A stretch of 8,059 bases of DNA from Acidobacteriaceae bacterium. Its GTDB lineage: Bacteria; Acidobacteriota; Terriglobia; Terriglobales; Acidobacteriaceae. A program made the translations under genes and the position numbers. Of this stretch, positions 1 to 6,699 are shown piece after piece. Position 1 is the first letter of the stretch. Each line of letters begins with the position of its first letter. The notes beneath the pieces are model-generated. The model did not search any database. It saw only the letters and a program-made list of their open reading frames with translations, and was not told where the DNA came from. The stretch spans positions 25,276 to 33,334 of the forward strand of contig PMHC01000318.1 in NCBI GenBank assembly GCA_003156495.1, given 5' to 3'.

Positions 1-748
1 CGATGTCGTCGAAGCTGGCCACGAATCCAACCTCGTTGATCGGCTCGTCGTGATCCTGCAAAAACTTGTAGCTTTTGGTTGAACCCTCATGATCGTTGAA
101 GGTGACGCACGGGCTGATCACGTCGAGCAATACCGTTCCGTGATGCGCTACAGCCGCCTTTAGCATCGAGAGCAACTGCTTTTTGTCGCCGGAAAAAGAA
201 CGTCCCACGAAGGTCGCGCCCAACTGAATCGCCATGGCGCAAATGTCGATTGGTGGCAGTTCGTTGGTCGCGCCGGTCTTCAACCGCGAACCAATATCGG
301 CCGTGGCCGAAAACTGTCCCTTGGTCAGCGCATAAACGCCGTTGTCTTCGACAATGTAGATCATCGGCAGATTGCGCCGCATCGCGTGAACGAACTGTCC
401 CATGCCGATTGACGCCGTATCGCCGTCGCCGGAAAGTCCCAGCACCGTCAGCGCGCGATTGGCCAACGCCGCGCCCGTCGCCACGCCCGGCATGCGTCCG
501 TGCAGGCTGTTGAAGCTGTGCGCGCGCCCCAAAAAATACGCCGGGCTTTTCGACGAGCAGCCGATGCCGCTGATCTTGACCACCTGCTCGGGCTCGACGC
601 CCATCTCGAAGACAGCTTCGATGATGCGCTCGGAGATGGCGTTGTCACCACAGCCGGCGCATAGCGTCGACTTGCCGCCGCGATACTCGATCACCGGCAA
701 CCCAATATGATTCACCTGCGAAACCGCAGATCCATTCGTCGTCGCCAT
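1..748 (-). CDS. korB: 2-oxoacid:ferredoxin oxidoreductase, beta (TPP-binding) subunit, 3' end outside window
   Basis: Beta subunit of a 2-oxoacid:ferredoxin oxidoreductase, probably the 2-oxoglutarate enzyme. It binds thiamine pyrophosphate and a 4Fe-4S cluster and, with KorA, converts 2-oxoacid plus CoA to acyl-CoA, CO2 and reduced ferredoxin in the cytoplasm. The 249 visible residues show the N-terminal cysteine pair C30-A-G-C33 with C64 (GIGCSS) and C214 (ISPCVTFND), matching the four cluster ligands of the family. The TPP/Mg motif is G107-D-G-D110 followed by E134-D-N136. The family is usually about 300-350 residues, so the C-terminal part lies beyond the left edge. The ATG at 748-746 directly abuts the korA stop (TAGATG). 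A full Shine-Dalgarno AAGGAGG at 763-757, inside korA, sits 8 nt upstream, so the pair is co-transcribed and probably translationally coupled. Substrate specificity (2-oxoglutarate rather than pyruvate) is inferred from family resemblance only. Confidence 0.93.
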   Translation of the reverse strand, partial: MATTNGSAVSQVNHIGLPVIEYRGGKSTLCAGCGDNAISERIIEAVFEMGVEPEQVVKISGIGCSSKSPAYFLGRAHSFNSLHGRMPGVATGAALANRALTVLGLSGDGDTASIGMGQFVHAMRRNLPMIYIVEDNGVYALTKGQFSATADIGSRLKTGATNELPPIDICAMAIQLGATFVGRSFSGDKKQLLSMLKAAVAHHGTVLLDVISPCVTFNDHEGSTKSYKFLQDHDEPINEVGFVASFDDI

Positions 749-2590
749 CTACAAACCCTCCTTGGCCACAAACGCACGGGTGATCGTGCGCGCGTCCACG
801 GGCAATCCGTTGTAGTGCACAATGCCACGCAACTTCACCGTCTGCGCGGCGTCGAGGTCGAGCTTGAGCAAGCTGGCCATCTGCCCGTCGCGATTCTGCT
901 CGACGACGTAAACACGCTCGTGCGCGGCCACAAAGTTGTGAATCGCGCGCGCGAACGGATAAGCCCGGATGCGCATGTAATCGGCGCGCAAACCATGTTC
1001 GTTTTCAATCTGGTCCAAACTTTCACGCATCGCGAAGTCCGTCGATCCATAGGCCAAAAAGCCGATCTTCGCGCCCTCGTTGCGCACCGTCTCGGGCGCT
1101 GGCGCTAGCGTGCGCGCGTTGTCAATCTTCCGCGCCAGCCGCTCCATAATTTTTTGATAATCTTCGGGCCGCTCCGAATAGCCGGACTCGTCGTTGTGCC
1201 CCGAGCCACGCGTAAAATATGCCGCCTTCGGATGCCGCGTTCCCGGCAGCGTCCGCCAACCGATGCCGTCGCCATCCACATCGCGATAACGCGCAAAACC
1301 GCCCAGCCGCTCCAGATCCGCCACCGACAGCACCTTGCCGCGATCAAGCGGCTTTTCAGGATAGTCGAAAGGTTCCGAGATCCAGTTGTTCATTCCCAAA
1401 TCCAAATCGGTGATGACGATGACCGGCGTTTGCAGCCGCTCGGCCAAGTCGAAGGCCGCATAGCCGAACTCGAAACATTCCTTGACCGAGCCGGGCAGCA
1501 GCAACGGAAACCGCGTGTCGCCGTGCGAGAGAAACGCCGCAGAAAGCAGATCGCTTTGCTGCGTGCGCGTCGGCATGCCCGTCGCCGGTCCTCCCCGCTG
1601 CACATCGAAGATCACGCCCGGAATTTCGGCGTAGTAGCCCAGCCCGGCGGACTCGGCCATCAGCGAAAGTCCCGGCCCGGAGGTGGCCGTCATCGCACGC
1701 GCGCCGGCCCAGCCCGCGCCGAGCACCATGCCGATAGCCGCCAGTTCGTCTTCAGATTGCACCACGGCGAAGCTCGCCTTGCCCTCCGGCGTTACGCGCA
1801 GTTTTTTCAGCAGGCTGGCCGCCGACTCGATCAGCGATGTCGATGGCGTAATCGGATACCAGGCCACCACCGTCACGCCGGCAAAAACCGCGCCCATGCC
1901 GCAGGCCATATTGCCGTCCACGATGATCTTGCCCGCCGTTTTATTCATCGGCTCAATCGCGTAGGGATCCTGCTTGGGCAAATGCTCTTTGGCGTAGTTG
2001 TAGCCAGCCTCGACCGCCGCGTAGTTCAGTTCGTAGACCTTCTGCTTGTCGGCAAAATGCTGGCGCACGGCCGCTTCAACCACCGCCAGATCGATCCCCA
2101 GCAGTTGCGCCGCCACGCCCACATAGACCATGTTCTTGACCAGCTTGCGCAGCTTGGCCACCGGACAAACGTCGAAGGTAATCTTGTCGAAAGGAACCGG
2201 GTAACAAAAAATGTCGTCGCGATACTGCTTCAGATCCAGATGTTCTTCGTAGATGGCCACGCCGCCGGAGGGCAACGCCATCGCGTCTTCGCGCACGGTT
2301 TCGGAATCGAGCGCGATCAGGATCTCAGAGACGCTCTTGCGCGCGATGTAGCCGTCTTTGCTGACGCGAATAATAAACCACGTAGGCAAGCCGGAAATAT
2401 TCGACGGGAAGAGGTTTTTTCCGCTGACGGGCACGCCCATCTCGAAAATGCTCTTCAAGAGCACGCTATTGGCCGACTGCGAACCTGAGCCATTCACTGT
2501 AGCTACATTGATGCTGAAGTTGTTTACGATGCGCCGAACCGCGCCGTGAAGATTCTGTTCTTGCTCCTGGGCCAGCTTTTCTGTCGCCAT
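749..2590 (-). CDS. korA: 2-oxoacid:ferredoxin oxidoreductase, fused gamma-alpha subunit
   Basis: Fused gamma plus alpha subunit, 613 residues from the chosen ATG, partner of the adjacent korB. The gamma-type domain (about residues 20-200) carries the G-S-G-S-Q-S-A-N loop at 34-41. The alpha domain (about 220-460) has the family signature YPITPSTSLIE at 245-255, the loop SGPGLSLM at 304-311 and a conserved stretch from QRGG at 331 to QQSDL at 348. The transketolase-C-like domain II (about 505-600) follows. This order is the usual one for fused KorA/OforA proteins of about 580-630 residues. Start: the frame is open to a TTG at 2638-2636 (16 more residues), with an in-frame TAA at 2647. The ATG at 2590-2588 is preferred because the protein then opens with the family-like MATEKL and the extra residues look like untranslated sequence. 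Neither start has a good Shine-Dalgarno. The gene ends TAG exactly at the korB ATG. Confidence 0.93.
   Translation of the reverse strand: MATEKLAQEQEQNLHGAVRRIVNNFSINVATVNGSGSQSANSVLLKSIFEMGVPVSGKNLFPSNISGLPTWFIIRVSKDGYIARKSVSEILIALDSETVREDAMALPSGGVAIYEEHLDLKQYRDDIFCYPVPFDKITFDVCPVAKLRKLVKNMVYVGVAAQLLGIDLAVVEAAVRQHFADKQKVYELNYAAVEAGYNYAKEHLPKQDPYAIEPMNKTAGKIIVDGNMACGMGAVFAGVTVVAWYPITPSTSLIESAASLLKKLRVTPEGKASFAVVQSEDELAAIGMVLGAGWAGARAMTATSGPGLSLMAESAGLGYYAEIPGVIFDVQRGGPATGMPTRTQQSDLLSAAFLSHGDTRFPLLLPGSVKECFEFGYAAFDLAERLQTPVIVITDLDLGMNNWISEPFDYPEKPLDRGKVLSVADLERLGGFARYRDVDGDGIGWRTLPGTRHPKAAYFTRGSGHNDESGYSERPEDYQKIMERLARKIDNARTLAPAPETVRNEGAKIGFLAYGSTDFAMRESLDQIENEHGLRADYMRIRAYPFARAIHNFVAAHERVYVVEQNRDGQMASLLKLDLDAAQTVKLRGIVHYNGLPVDARTITRAFVAKEGL
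757..763 (-). promoter_or_regulatory. Shine-Dalgarno of korB inside the end of korA
   Basis: AAGGAGG on the minus strand, 8 nt before the korB ATG at 748. It lies inside the last codons of korA and fixes the korB start, which has no intergenic space. Confidence 0.8.
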
Positions 2591-2791
2591 GGGGTGGGGC
2601 GCCCTTCCCAAAAATTCGATCGTACGCGCCAGAGGCAAGCTCGCTTACTGAAACACCGCCAACACTCGCGCGCCAAAAGTGATTATAGTCATTTTCCGCC
2701 GGACCGTCCGCTCCGCATTCGACAGGAGCCCGCTATTCACGCCGCTTAAATTGGATGCTATTTGTCCAGTTTCACATCGGGAACAACGCGA
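2591..2791. other. Intergenic region between the small membrane protein gene and korA
   Basis: About 200 bases without a supported gene. It holds the korA promoter candidate and adjoining palindromes. Reading down from the small membrane protein gene I see no hairpin followed by a T run, so no intrinsic terminator is called, and some readthrough from the symporter unit into korAB is possible. Confidence 0.6.
2682..2710 (-). promoter_or_regulatory. Putative korA promoter: perfect -10 box with a palindrome in the -35 position
   Basis: The minus strand reads TATAAT at 2687-2682, about 92 nt upstream of the preferred korA ATG. The hexamer 17 nt further upstream (2710-2705, CGGACG) does not resemble TTGACA. 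The same position is covered by the perfect odd-centred inverted repeat CGGAC-c-GTCCG (2700-2710). A consensus -10 with no -35 but a palindrome there is the look of a regulated, possibly activator-dependent promoter; that reading is inference. A looser inverted repeat (GCTCC at 2710-2714, GGAGC at 2725-2729) adjoins it. Confidence 0.45.
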
Positions 2792-3028
2792 CTACTTTTT
2801 ATTTCTCTTTTTCATGCTATTTTCCATCTCCATCTGTCCACGCCGGCCCAGCATCAACACAGCCACGCCGAAGACGACCAGCACCAGTCCCCACCATAGG
2901 TTGACGTTAATTCCCAAGCTCTTGGCATAAAAAGCCGGATGGCTGCGCGAGCCCAGTCCGAAGGCCGTCAGAATCGTGCCTATCAGCGTGAACATCATGC
3001 CGATCGAAATGCGCACATCGTAAAACAT
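2792..3028 (-). CDS. Small two-helix membrane protein, translationally coupled to the symporter
   Basis: I do not recognise this 78-residue protein as a named family. It shows two hydrophobic helices, about residues 7-26 (MMFTLIGTILTAFGLG region) and 43-61 (LWWGLVLVVFGVAVLML), joined by a short loop with several polar and aromatic residues. The last 17 residues are charged and basic (ending KKRNKK), which would place that tail in the cytoplasm by the positive-inside rule. Start: ATG at 3028-3026 with a perfect AAGGAGG at 3045-3039, 10 nt upstream. The symporter stop codon TAA (3046-3044) overlaps this Shine-Dalgarno, so the two genes are almost certainly in one operon and likely translationally coupled. 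A role as accessory subunit or stabiliser of the symporter is inferred from position only. It is not the DUF4212-type small subunit that I know to precede some SSS symporters. Confidence 0.8.
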   Translation of the reverse strand: MFYDVRISIGMMFTLIGTILTAFGLGSRSHPAFYAKSLGINVNLWWGLVLVVFGVAVLMLGRRGQMEMENSMKKRNKK

Positions 3029-3038
3029 CGCTCTGCTG

Positions 3039-3046
3039 CCTCCTTA
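3039..3046 (-). promoter_or_regulatory. Shine-Dalgarno overlapping the symporter stop codon
   Basis: The minus strand reads TAAGGAGG: TAA ends the symporter, and AAGGAGG is the ribosome binding site for the 78-residue protein. A terminating ribosome would sit on the next initiation site, which favours coupled translation of the two membrane proteins. Confidence 0.75.
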
Positions 3047-4792
3047 GACAAAAATCAAACTGACGGCAATCGCCGCTAAAAAAATCACTACGGCTAGAGT
3101 CTCCAGCCGCTTCCACCACGCGCTCTTGGCCGGCCGCCGTTTGGCGGGCGAATGGGCCAGTTCGGTAAGTTCCGTCTCCGCTCGCGGCACCGTACACAGA
3201 CTCACCGCCGCCGTCACCAGCAAAGTGACGGCAAAACCCGTCGCTGTGGCCCAAGCTCCCGGCGCAAGATCGTTGGGTCCGCGGAAAAACGCCAGCGCGC
3301 CAAAGATGCCCGCAGGCAAGCTCGGCAATGCGGAAACAGCCATTCCAGCAACGAGCCCGACCAGCGCGGCGCGGCCGGTCGCACGCCGCCAAAAAGCACC
3401 CAGCAAAATCGTCGCCAGCAGCGGCGCATTCAATCGAGTAAAGGCCAACGCGGCCGTTTCCAACTTCCACTGCCAGCAAAAAGCCGCGCAAGCCAGGCCG
3501 AAAGCGATAAGGATGCCGGCGACAATCGCCCATCGGCCAGCGGAGACCGTGCGCCTGTCGTCCTCATTTTTAGGCCGATAGAGATCGCGCGCAAAAACCG
3601 CGCCGAAGGCCGTTATGCTCGCCGCCGCGCCGCCCATCGCGCAGGCCAGCAGCGCGGCCAGCCCCAACCCCAGCAATCCCACAGGCAAAAAATGCAGCAA
3701 CGCACGGGGCGCAGCCAAAGCAGAATCGAGCCGGCTGCCGCCATCTGGCGCGTGCAGCGGCTCTCCCGTCGCCGGGTCTGAAAGCGCCGGAACCAATCCC
3801 CGGCCCGCCTCCTCGGCGGGAGAAACGACGGCAATCTCGTGGTAGATCACGCCGTTTTCATTGTGCACAGCGATGGCCGTATGCGGCGTGGGCATGGCCA
3901 GCGCGACCAGCGCCGGCACAATCAGCAACAGCGGCAACAACAGCCACAGCGCGGCCGCAATCAGCGGCGCGCGGCGCGCCGAGGCCGCGTCTTTGGCTGT
4001 CATCGCCGTTTGCACCACGCGGAAATCCGCGCACCAGAAGCCCACGCTAAAGACCAGACCCAGCACCGCGGCCAGCGCAAAAGCGCCAAAGCCATTTCCA
4101 CTTGCCGCGCCGGCCGAAAACGCCGCGGCCTTCACGCGGCTCCAGCCCACCTGCTTGACGCCGAGCAGCACTACCGGCAAAAATCCGGCGACAACGACGC
4201 ATAGCTGCATCGCATGGTTGTGGATCGATCCGGCCAGCCCGCCCACCAGGACATAGGCCAGCACCAGCGCCGCCGGCACAACCATTAAAGCGGCAAAGCT
4301 CCACGACGGCGCAATGTGCGCCGCCCGCATCGGCTGATCGAAAAGATGCAGCGCGGCGAAAATGCGCGCCATCGTATAAAGCGAAAGCGCCGCTCCAGCA
4401 GCCGAAGAAACGAGCAGCAGCATGGCGGCCAGCCAGCGCGTTCCGCCACCAAAACGCAGGCCAAGAAACTCCGGCAACGTGCGCGCCTTCGAAGCGTAAT
4501 AAACCGGCATTAAAACCAGGCCGAGAAAAAGCAGGGACGGCACGCCGCCCAAAACCGCAAAAGGCACGCTCGCCCAGCCAAAGCGCGCCCCCATCCCAAG
4601 GATGACCGGCGCTTGCACGCCCAAACCGGCAAAGGCCATCGCCAGGCCGCAAAGCCAAGCTGGCTGCACGCGGCCAGCCTCAAAGAAGGCGCGGCCGCCG
4701 GTCATCGCCGGCCGCAACGAGAGGCTGGCCGAGAGCGCGAAAAAGCAGTAGATGATCAGAATCAGCCAGTCGGCTGAAGCAAGATTGGACAC
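3044..4792 (-). CDS. SSS-family (SLC5-like) solute symporter, substrate unknown
   Basis: Multi-pass inner-membrane transporter of 582 residues, the usual size for the sodium:solute symporter family. Hydrophobic segments run throughout (about 13). Family marks are the loop KARTLPEFLGLRFG at 102-115, WCADFRVVQ at 253-261 (like the WCTDQVIVQ of SGLT-type members), TM8-region RDLYRP at 402-407, and NAPLLATILLGAFWRRATGRAA around 455-476. Residues about 300-365 form a long extracytoplasmic loop containing NENGVIYHE. Such proteins co-transport sugars, amino acids, vitamins or osmolytes with Na+; the substrate cannot be told here. Oddity: where vSGLT (S364/S365) and PutP (S340/T341) have Na2-site hydroxyl residues, 14 residues before the D of the D-[IL]-Y motif, this protein has G387-G388. 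Start is GTG at 4792-4790 with AAGGA at 4804-4800, 7 nt upstream. The stop overlaps the next gene's ribosome binding site. Confidence 0.9.
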   Translation of the reverse strand: MSNLASADWLILIIYCFFALSASLSLRPAMTGGRAFFEAGRVQPAWLCGLAMAFAGLGVQAPVILGMGARFGWASVPFAVLGGVPSLLFLGLVLMPVYYASKARTLPEFLGLRFGGGTRWLAAMLLLVSSAAGAALSLYTMARIFAALHLFDQPMRAAHIAPSWSFAALMVVPAALVLAYVLVGGLAGSIHNHAMQLCVVVAGFLPVVLLGVKQVGWSRVKAAAFSAGAASGNGFGAFALAAVLGLVFSVGFWCADFRVVQTAMTAKDAASARRAPLIAAALWLLLPLLLIVPALVALAMPTPHTAIAVHNENGVIYHEIAVVSPAEEAGRGLVPALSDPATGEPLHAPDGGSRLDSALAAPRALLHFLPVGLLGLGLAALLACAMGGAAASITAFGAVFARDLYRPKNEDDRRTVSAGRWAIVAGILIAFGLACAAFCWQWKLETAALAFTRLNAPLLATILLGAFWRRATGRAALVGLVAGMAVSALPSLPAGIFGALAFFRGPNDLAPGAWATATGFAVTLLVTAAVSLCTVPRAETELTELAHSPAKRRPAKSAWWKRLETLAVVIFLAAIAVSLIFV

Positions 4793-4827
4793 AATCGATT
4801 CCTTCCCCCTTAGATGTTAGCGGACGC

Positions 4828-4848
4828 GCGCGCTTCGCCGCCGCGCGC
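4828..4848 (-). repeat. GC-rich inverted repeat in the symporter leader
   Basis: GCGCGC at 4828-4833 and again at 4843-4848 can pair across a 9-nt loop. It lies between the terminator T run and the symporter ribosome binding site. It has no T run of its own, so I do not call it a terminator. It may be an mRNA hairpin in the symporter leader or simply GC-rich sequence. Confidence 0.35.
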
Positions 4849-4881
4849 AAAAAAGCGGCAGGGATTCAACTCCCCGCCGCT
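4849..4881 (-). terminator. Intrinsic terminator of the sigma / anti-sigma / Spy operon
   Basis: On the minus strand the stem AGCGGCGGGGA (4881-4871) pairs with TCCCTGCCGCT (4864-4854): 11 base pairs, one of them G-U, around a 6-nt loop GTTGAA. A run of six T (4854-4849) follows. It lies about 60 nt after the Spy-like gene stop and before the symporter GTG, so it separates the two transcription units. Confidence 0.88.
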
Positions 4882-4939
4882 CTCGATTGCTTATCTACAA
4901 CATTCCGCGTTTAGCAAAAAGCCGAGTTACAACTTCACA

Positions 4940-5608
4940 CTACTCCGCATTTCCGTTTCCAGGAGCGGGAGGAGCCGCGGGCTCTGATTCAGGGCCGCCT
5001 TGCGGGCCAGCCGCCGGAGCATCTTCCGGTCCGGGAGCTCCAGCCGGTTTATGCGCCTGCCCCGGTCCGCCCGGGCCAGGATGTCCAGGATGCTGATCAC
5101 CAATTCCCATCTTGCCCCGCTCCGGTCCATGCTCGGCGCGCAGCGTCTGCAACTGCTTCCACTGTTCCGGCGTCAACTTGGCGCGCAGCGCCAGCAAAAA
5201 GCGCGCATTGGTTTTTTCCAGTTCCGCACGCGCCTGCGCTACCTTGTCGATCGCCGTCACAATCGCGTTCTCATTCGGCTGATCGGCGTCAATCAACGGC
5301 CGCATCGTAAGCTCGGCCTTCTCCAGATTGGCCCGCAGATCGATCAGCCTCATGCGATGCTCCTGCAGAATCCCGTCCATCGCCTTGCGCTGATCCTCGG
5401 CCAGCTTTAACTGCGCCACGATCCGTGGATTGTTCCACCACTGTCCGTGCGCGCCGTCAAAACCGAAAGCGTGCTCCATCGGAGGTTGATGCAGCGCGAA
5501 ACCGCCGGGACCGGGCCCCGCATTCGCGCCCGCAGGCTCCTGCGCAATCGCCAGTCCACCCGCAATCAAAACTCCCGCTACTGCAAAAAACAACCGTCCG
5601 ACCTTCAT
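4940..5608 (-). CDS. Secreted Spy/CpxP-like (LTxxQ) periplasmic protein with Pro/Gly/His tail
   Basis: Exported 222-residue protein of the Spy/CpxP/ZraP type (heavy-metal-resistance fold). These are periplasmic helical proteins that act as chaperones or as metal/stress sensors. The signal peptide is residues 1-22 (MKVGRLFF, then hydrophobic, cleavage after AIA). Two related helix motifs are visible, LKLAEDQRKAM at 67-77 and the canonical LTPEQWKQL at 145-153, with amphipathic helices between. Eight His are present in the mature part (for example ALHQ, MEHAF, GAHGQ, QHPGH, AHK) plus Met residues, possible metal ligands. Residues about 165-222 are a low-complexity Pro/Gly/Ala tail, unusual in length for the family. 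Start: ATG at 5608 with AAGGAG at 5620-5615, spacing 6. It follows the anti-sigma gene by 27 nt and is followed by a strong terminator. A sensing or effector role for the sigma/anti-sigma pair is inferred from this position. Confidence 0.85.
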   Translation of the reverse strand: MKVGRLFFAVAGVLIAGGLAIAQEPAGANAGPGPGGFALHQPPMEHAFGFDGAHGQWWNNPRIVAQLKLAEDQRKAMDGILQEHRMRLIDLRANLEKAELTMRPLIDADQPNENAIVTAIDKVAQARAELEKTNARFLLALRAKLTPEQWKQLQTLRAEHGPERGKMGIGDQHPGHPGPGGPGQAHKPAGAPGPEDAPAAGPQGGPESEPAAPPAPGNGNAE

Positions 5609-5635
5609 ATTCTTCTCCTTCTTCGATCTTGTTGC

Positions 5636-6124
5636 CTATTCGCTGCCGTCGCTTTTGGTCCCGCCGTCGTCCATCAACTGAGCCAATGGCTCCATCGCCG
5701 CCGGAACCTGCCGCGACACATCGGTATTTACCGCCGCCAGCAGGCTTTGTTCCTGCTTGTCGGCGCTGGTTGTTGCATTGGGAATTTTTTCTTCGCCGGA
5801 GCGGACAACGGCCGGTTGTTCAACCGCCGCCGGCTGCGACAAAACCTGTTGCCCGACCGGCTGCGGCGTTGTAACCTTCGCCTCGCGGCTCTGCCGGGAA
5901 TGAATTTTGTACACTACAGCGCCCGACAAGCTGCCGATCGCCAGCACGCAGCCCATCGCCCAGGCCGCTACCCGCCGCCAATGCCAAGCCGCTGCCGGCG
6001 CAATCGTCCGCGGCCGACTGTAGGCCGCATCGCTCCAGGCCTCTACGCTAGCCTTAAAGTTCCTGAGCGCTCCGGCCAGCGCCGGATCGTCCAACTCTTC
6101 CACCCATTTCTCCCGCTGCCTCAT
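5636..6124 (-). CDS. Single-pass membrane protein, probable anti-sigma factor
   Basis: The 162-residue protein begins MRQREKWVEELDDP. The N-terminal about 48 residues are predicted cytoplasmic, with an amphipathic stretch DDPALAGALRNFKASVEAW at 12-30. One membrane helix spans about 52-72 (VAAWAMGCVLAIGSLSGAVVY). A Gln/Pro/Ser-rich extracytoplasmic region of about 90 residues follows. Its ATG overlaps the sigma factor stop (ATGA, 6124-6121), with AGAGG about 6 nt upstream, so it is translationally coupled to the sigma gene. Coupling plus topology is the classic mark of an anti-sigma factor that holds its ECF sigma at the membrane. It lacks the His-x3-Cys-x2-Cys zinc motif of many anti-sigma factors, and its only Cys (C59) is inside the membrane helix. 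Function is therefore inferred from context. The frame stays open far upstream, but that part is a shadow of the sigma gene. Confidence 0.82.
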   Translation of the reverse strand: MRQREKWVEELDDPALAGALRNFKASVEAWSDAAYSRPRTIAPAAAWHWRRVAAWAMGCVLAIGSLSGAVVYKIHSRQSREAKVTTPQPVGQQVLSQPAAVEQPAVVRSGEEKIPNATTSADKQEQSLLAAVNTDVSRQVPAAMEPLAQLMDDGGTKSDGSE

Positions 6125-6699
6125 TTTCCGCCTCTCAATTCCACGCGCACTCTCGCCACAGCCCGTGACAGATGCGCCTTCACCGTTCCCTCGCTCAACG
6201 CGGTAGCCTGCGCGATCTCGCTCAACTCGCGCTCCTCGACGTAGCGCAGCAAAAACACCGTCCGCTGCCGCTCGCTCAACCGCTCCACCGCCTTCCAGAC
6301 CCGCGCCACCTGCTCCCGCGCCAGCAACTGCTGTTCGGCGCTGCGTTCTCCGCTCGGCAGCCATTCGCTGGCCTCGTCGACGTCCACCGAGTTGACCTGC
6401 GTGCGCCGCCAGAACTGGACCCGCCGGTTGCGCCAGTGGTCCTTCTGCAAATTGATGGCAATCCGCATCAGCCACGTCATCGCGCTCGACTCGCCCCTGA
6501 AGCTGCCCCAATTCCGGTGCGCCTTCAGCAGACACTCCTGGGTCAGCGTCTCCGCCAGGTCCACGTCCCGCGTCGACGACAGAAGAAAGCGAAAGATCTG
6601 CGGCCTGTGCCGCTCCACCACACGCGAAAACTCCTCCGTGGCAGTCTCCAATTCCAGCCCGGCAATCCCTTCTGCCCTGGCCCTTGTCATCGGTTCCAT
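6121..6699 (-). CDS. ECF (group IV) RNA polymerase sigma factor
   Basis: Extracytoplasmic-function sigma factor, which directs RNA polymerase to a small stress regulon. With the start chosen it is 192 residues. Region sigma-2 runs from FSRVVERHRPQIFRF through DLAETLTQECLLKAHRNW, FRGESSAMTWLMRIAINL and KDHWRNRR (the usual FRGESS-x-TWL-x-RIA pattern). A charged linker follows, then sigma-4 with LSERQRTVFLLRYVEE, ELSEIAQATALSEGTVK and AHLSRAVARVR, the helix-turn-helix that reads the -35 element. Start: the frame is open to a TTG at 6747 with in-frame ATGs at 6717, 6699 and 6690. None has a strong Shine-Dalgarno. I take 6699 (MEPMTRA) because the domain begins soon after; 6690 and 6747 remain possible. 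The stop overlaps the ATG of the probable anti-sigma gene. ECF factors often activate their own operon, but I could not identify a convincing ECF promoter here. Confidence 0.9.
   Translation of the reverse strand: MEPMTRARAEGIAGLELETATEEFSRVVERHRPQIFRFLLSSTRDVDLAETLTQECLLKAHRNWGSFRGESSAMTWLMRIAINLQKDHWRNRRVQFWRRTQVNSVDVDEASEWLPSGERSAEQQLLAREQVARVWKAVERLSERQRTVFLLRYVEERELSEIAQATALSEGTVKAHLSRAVARVRVELRGGK

Noticed and set aside
1154..2488. 444-codon plus-strand open frame opposite korA
   Set aside because: Arg/His/Gln-rich composition typical of the complement of a GC-rich gene. korA on the other strand has clear family motifs.
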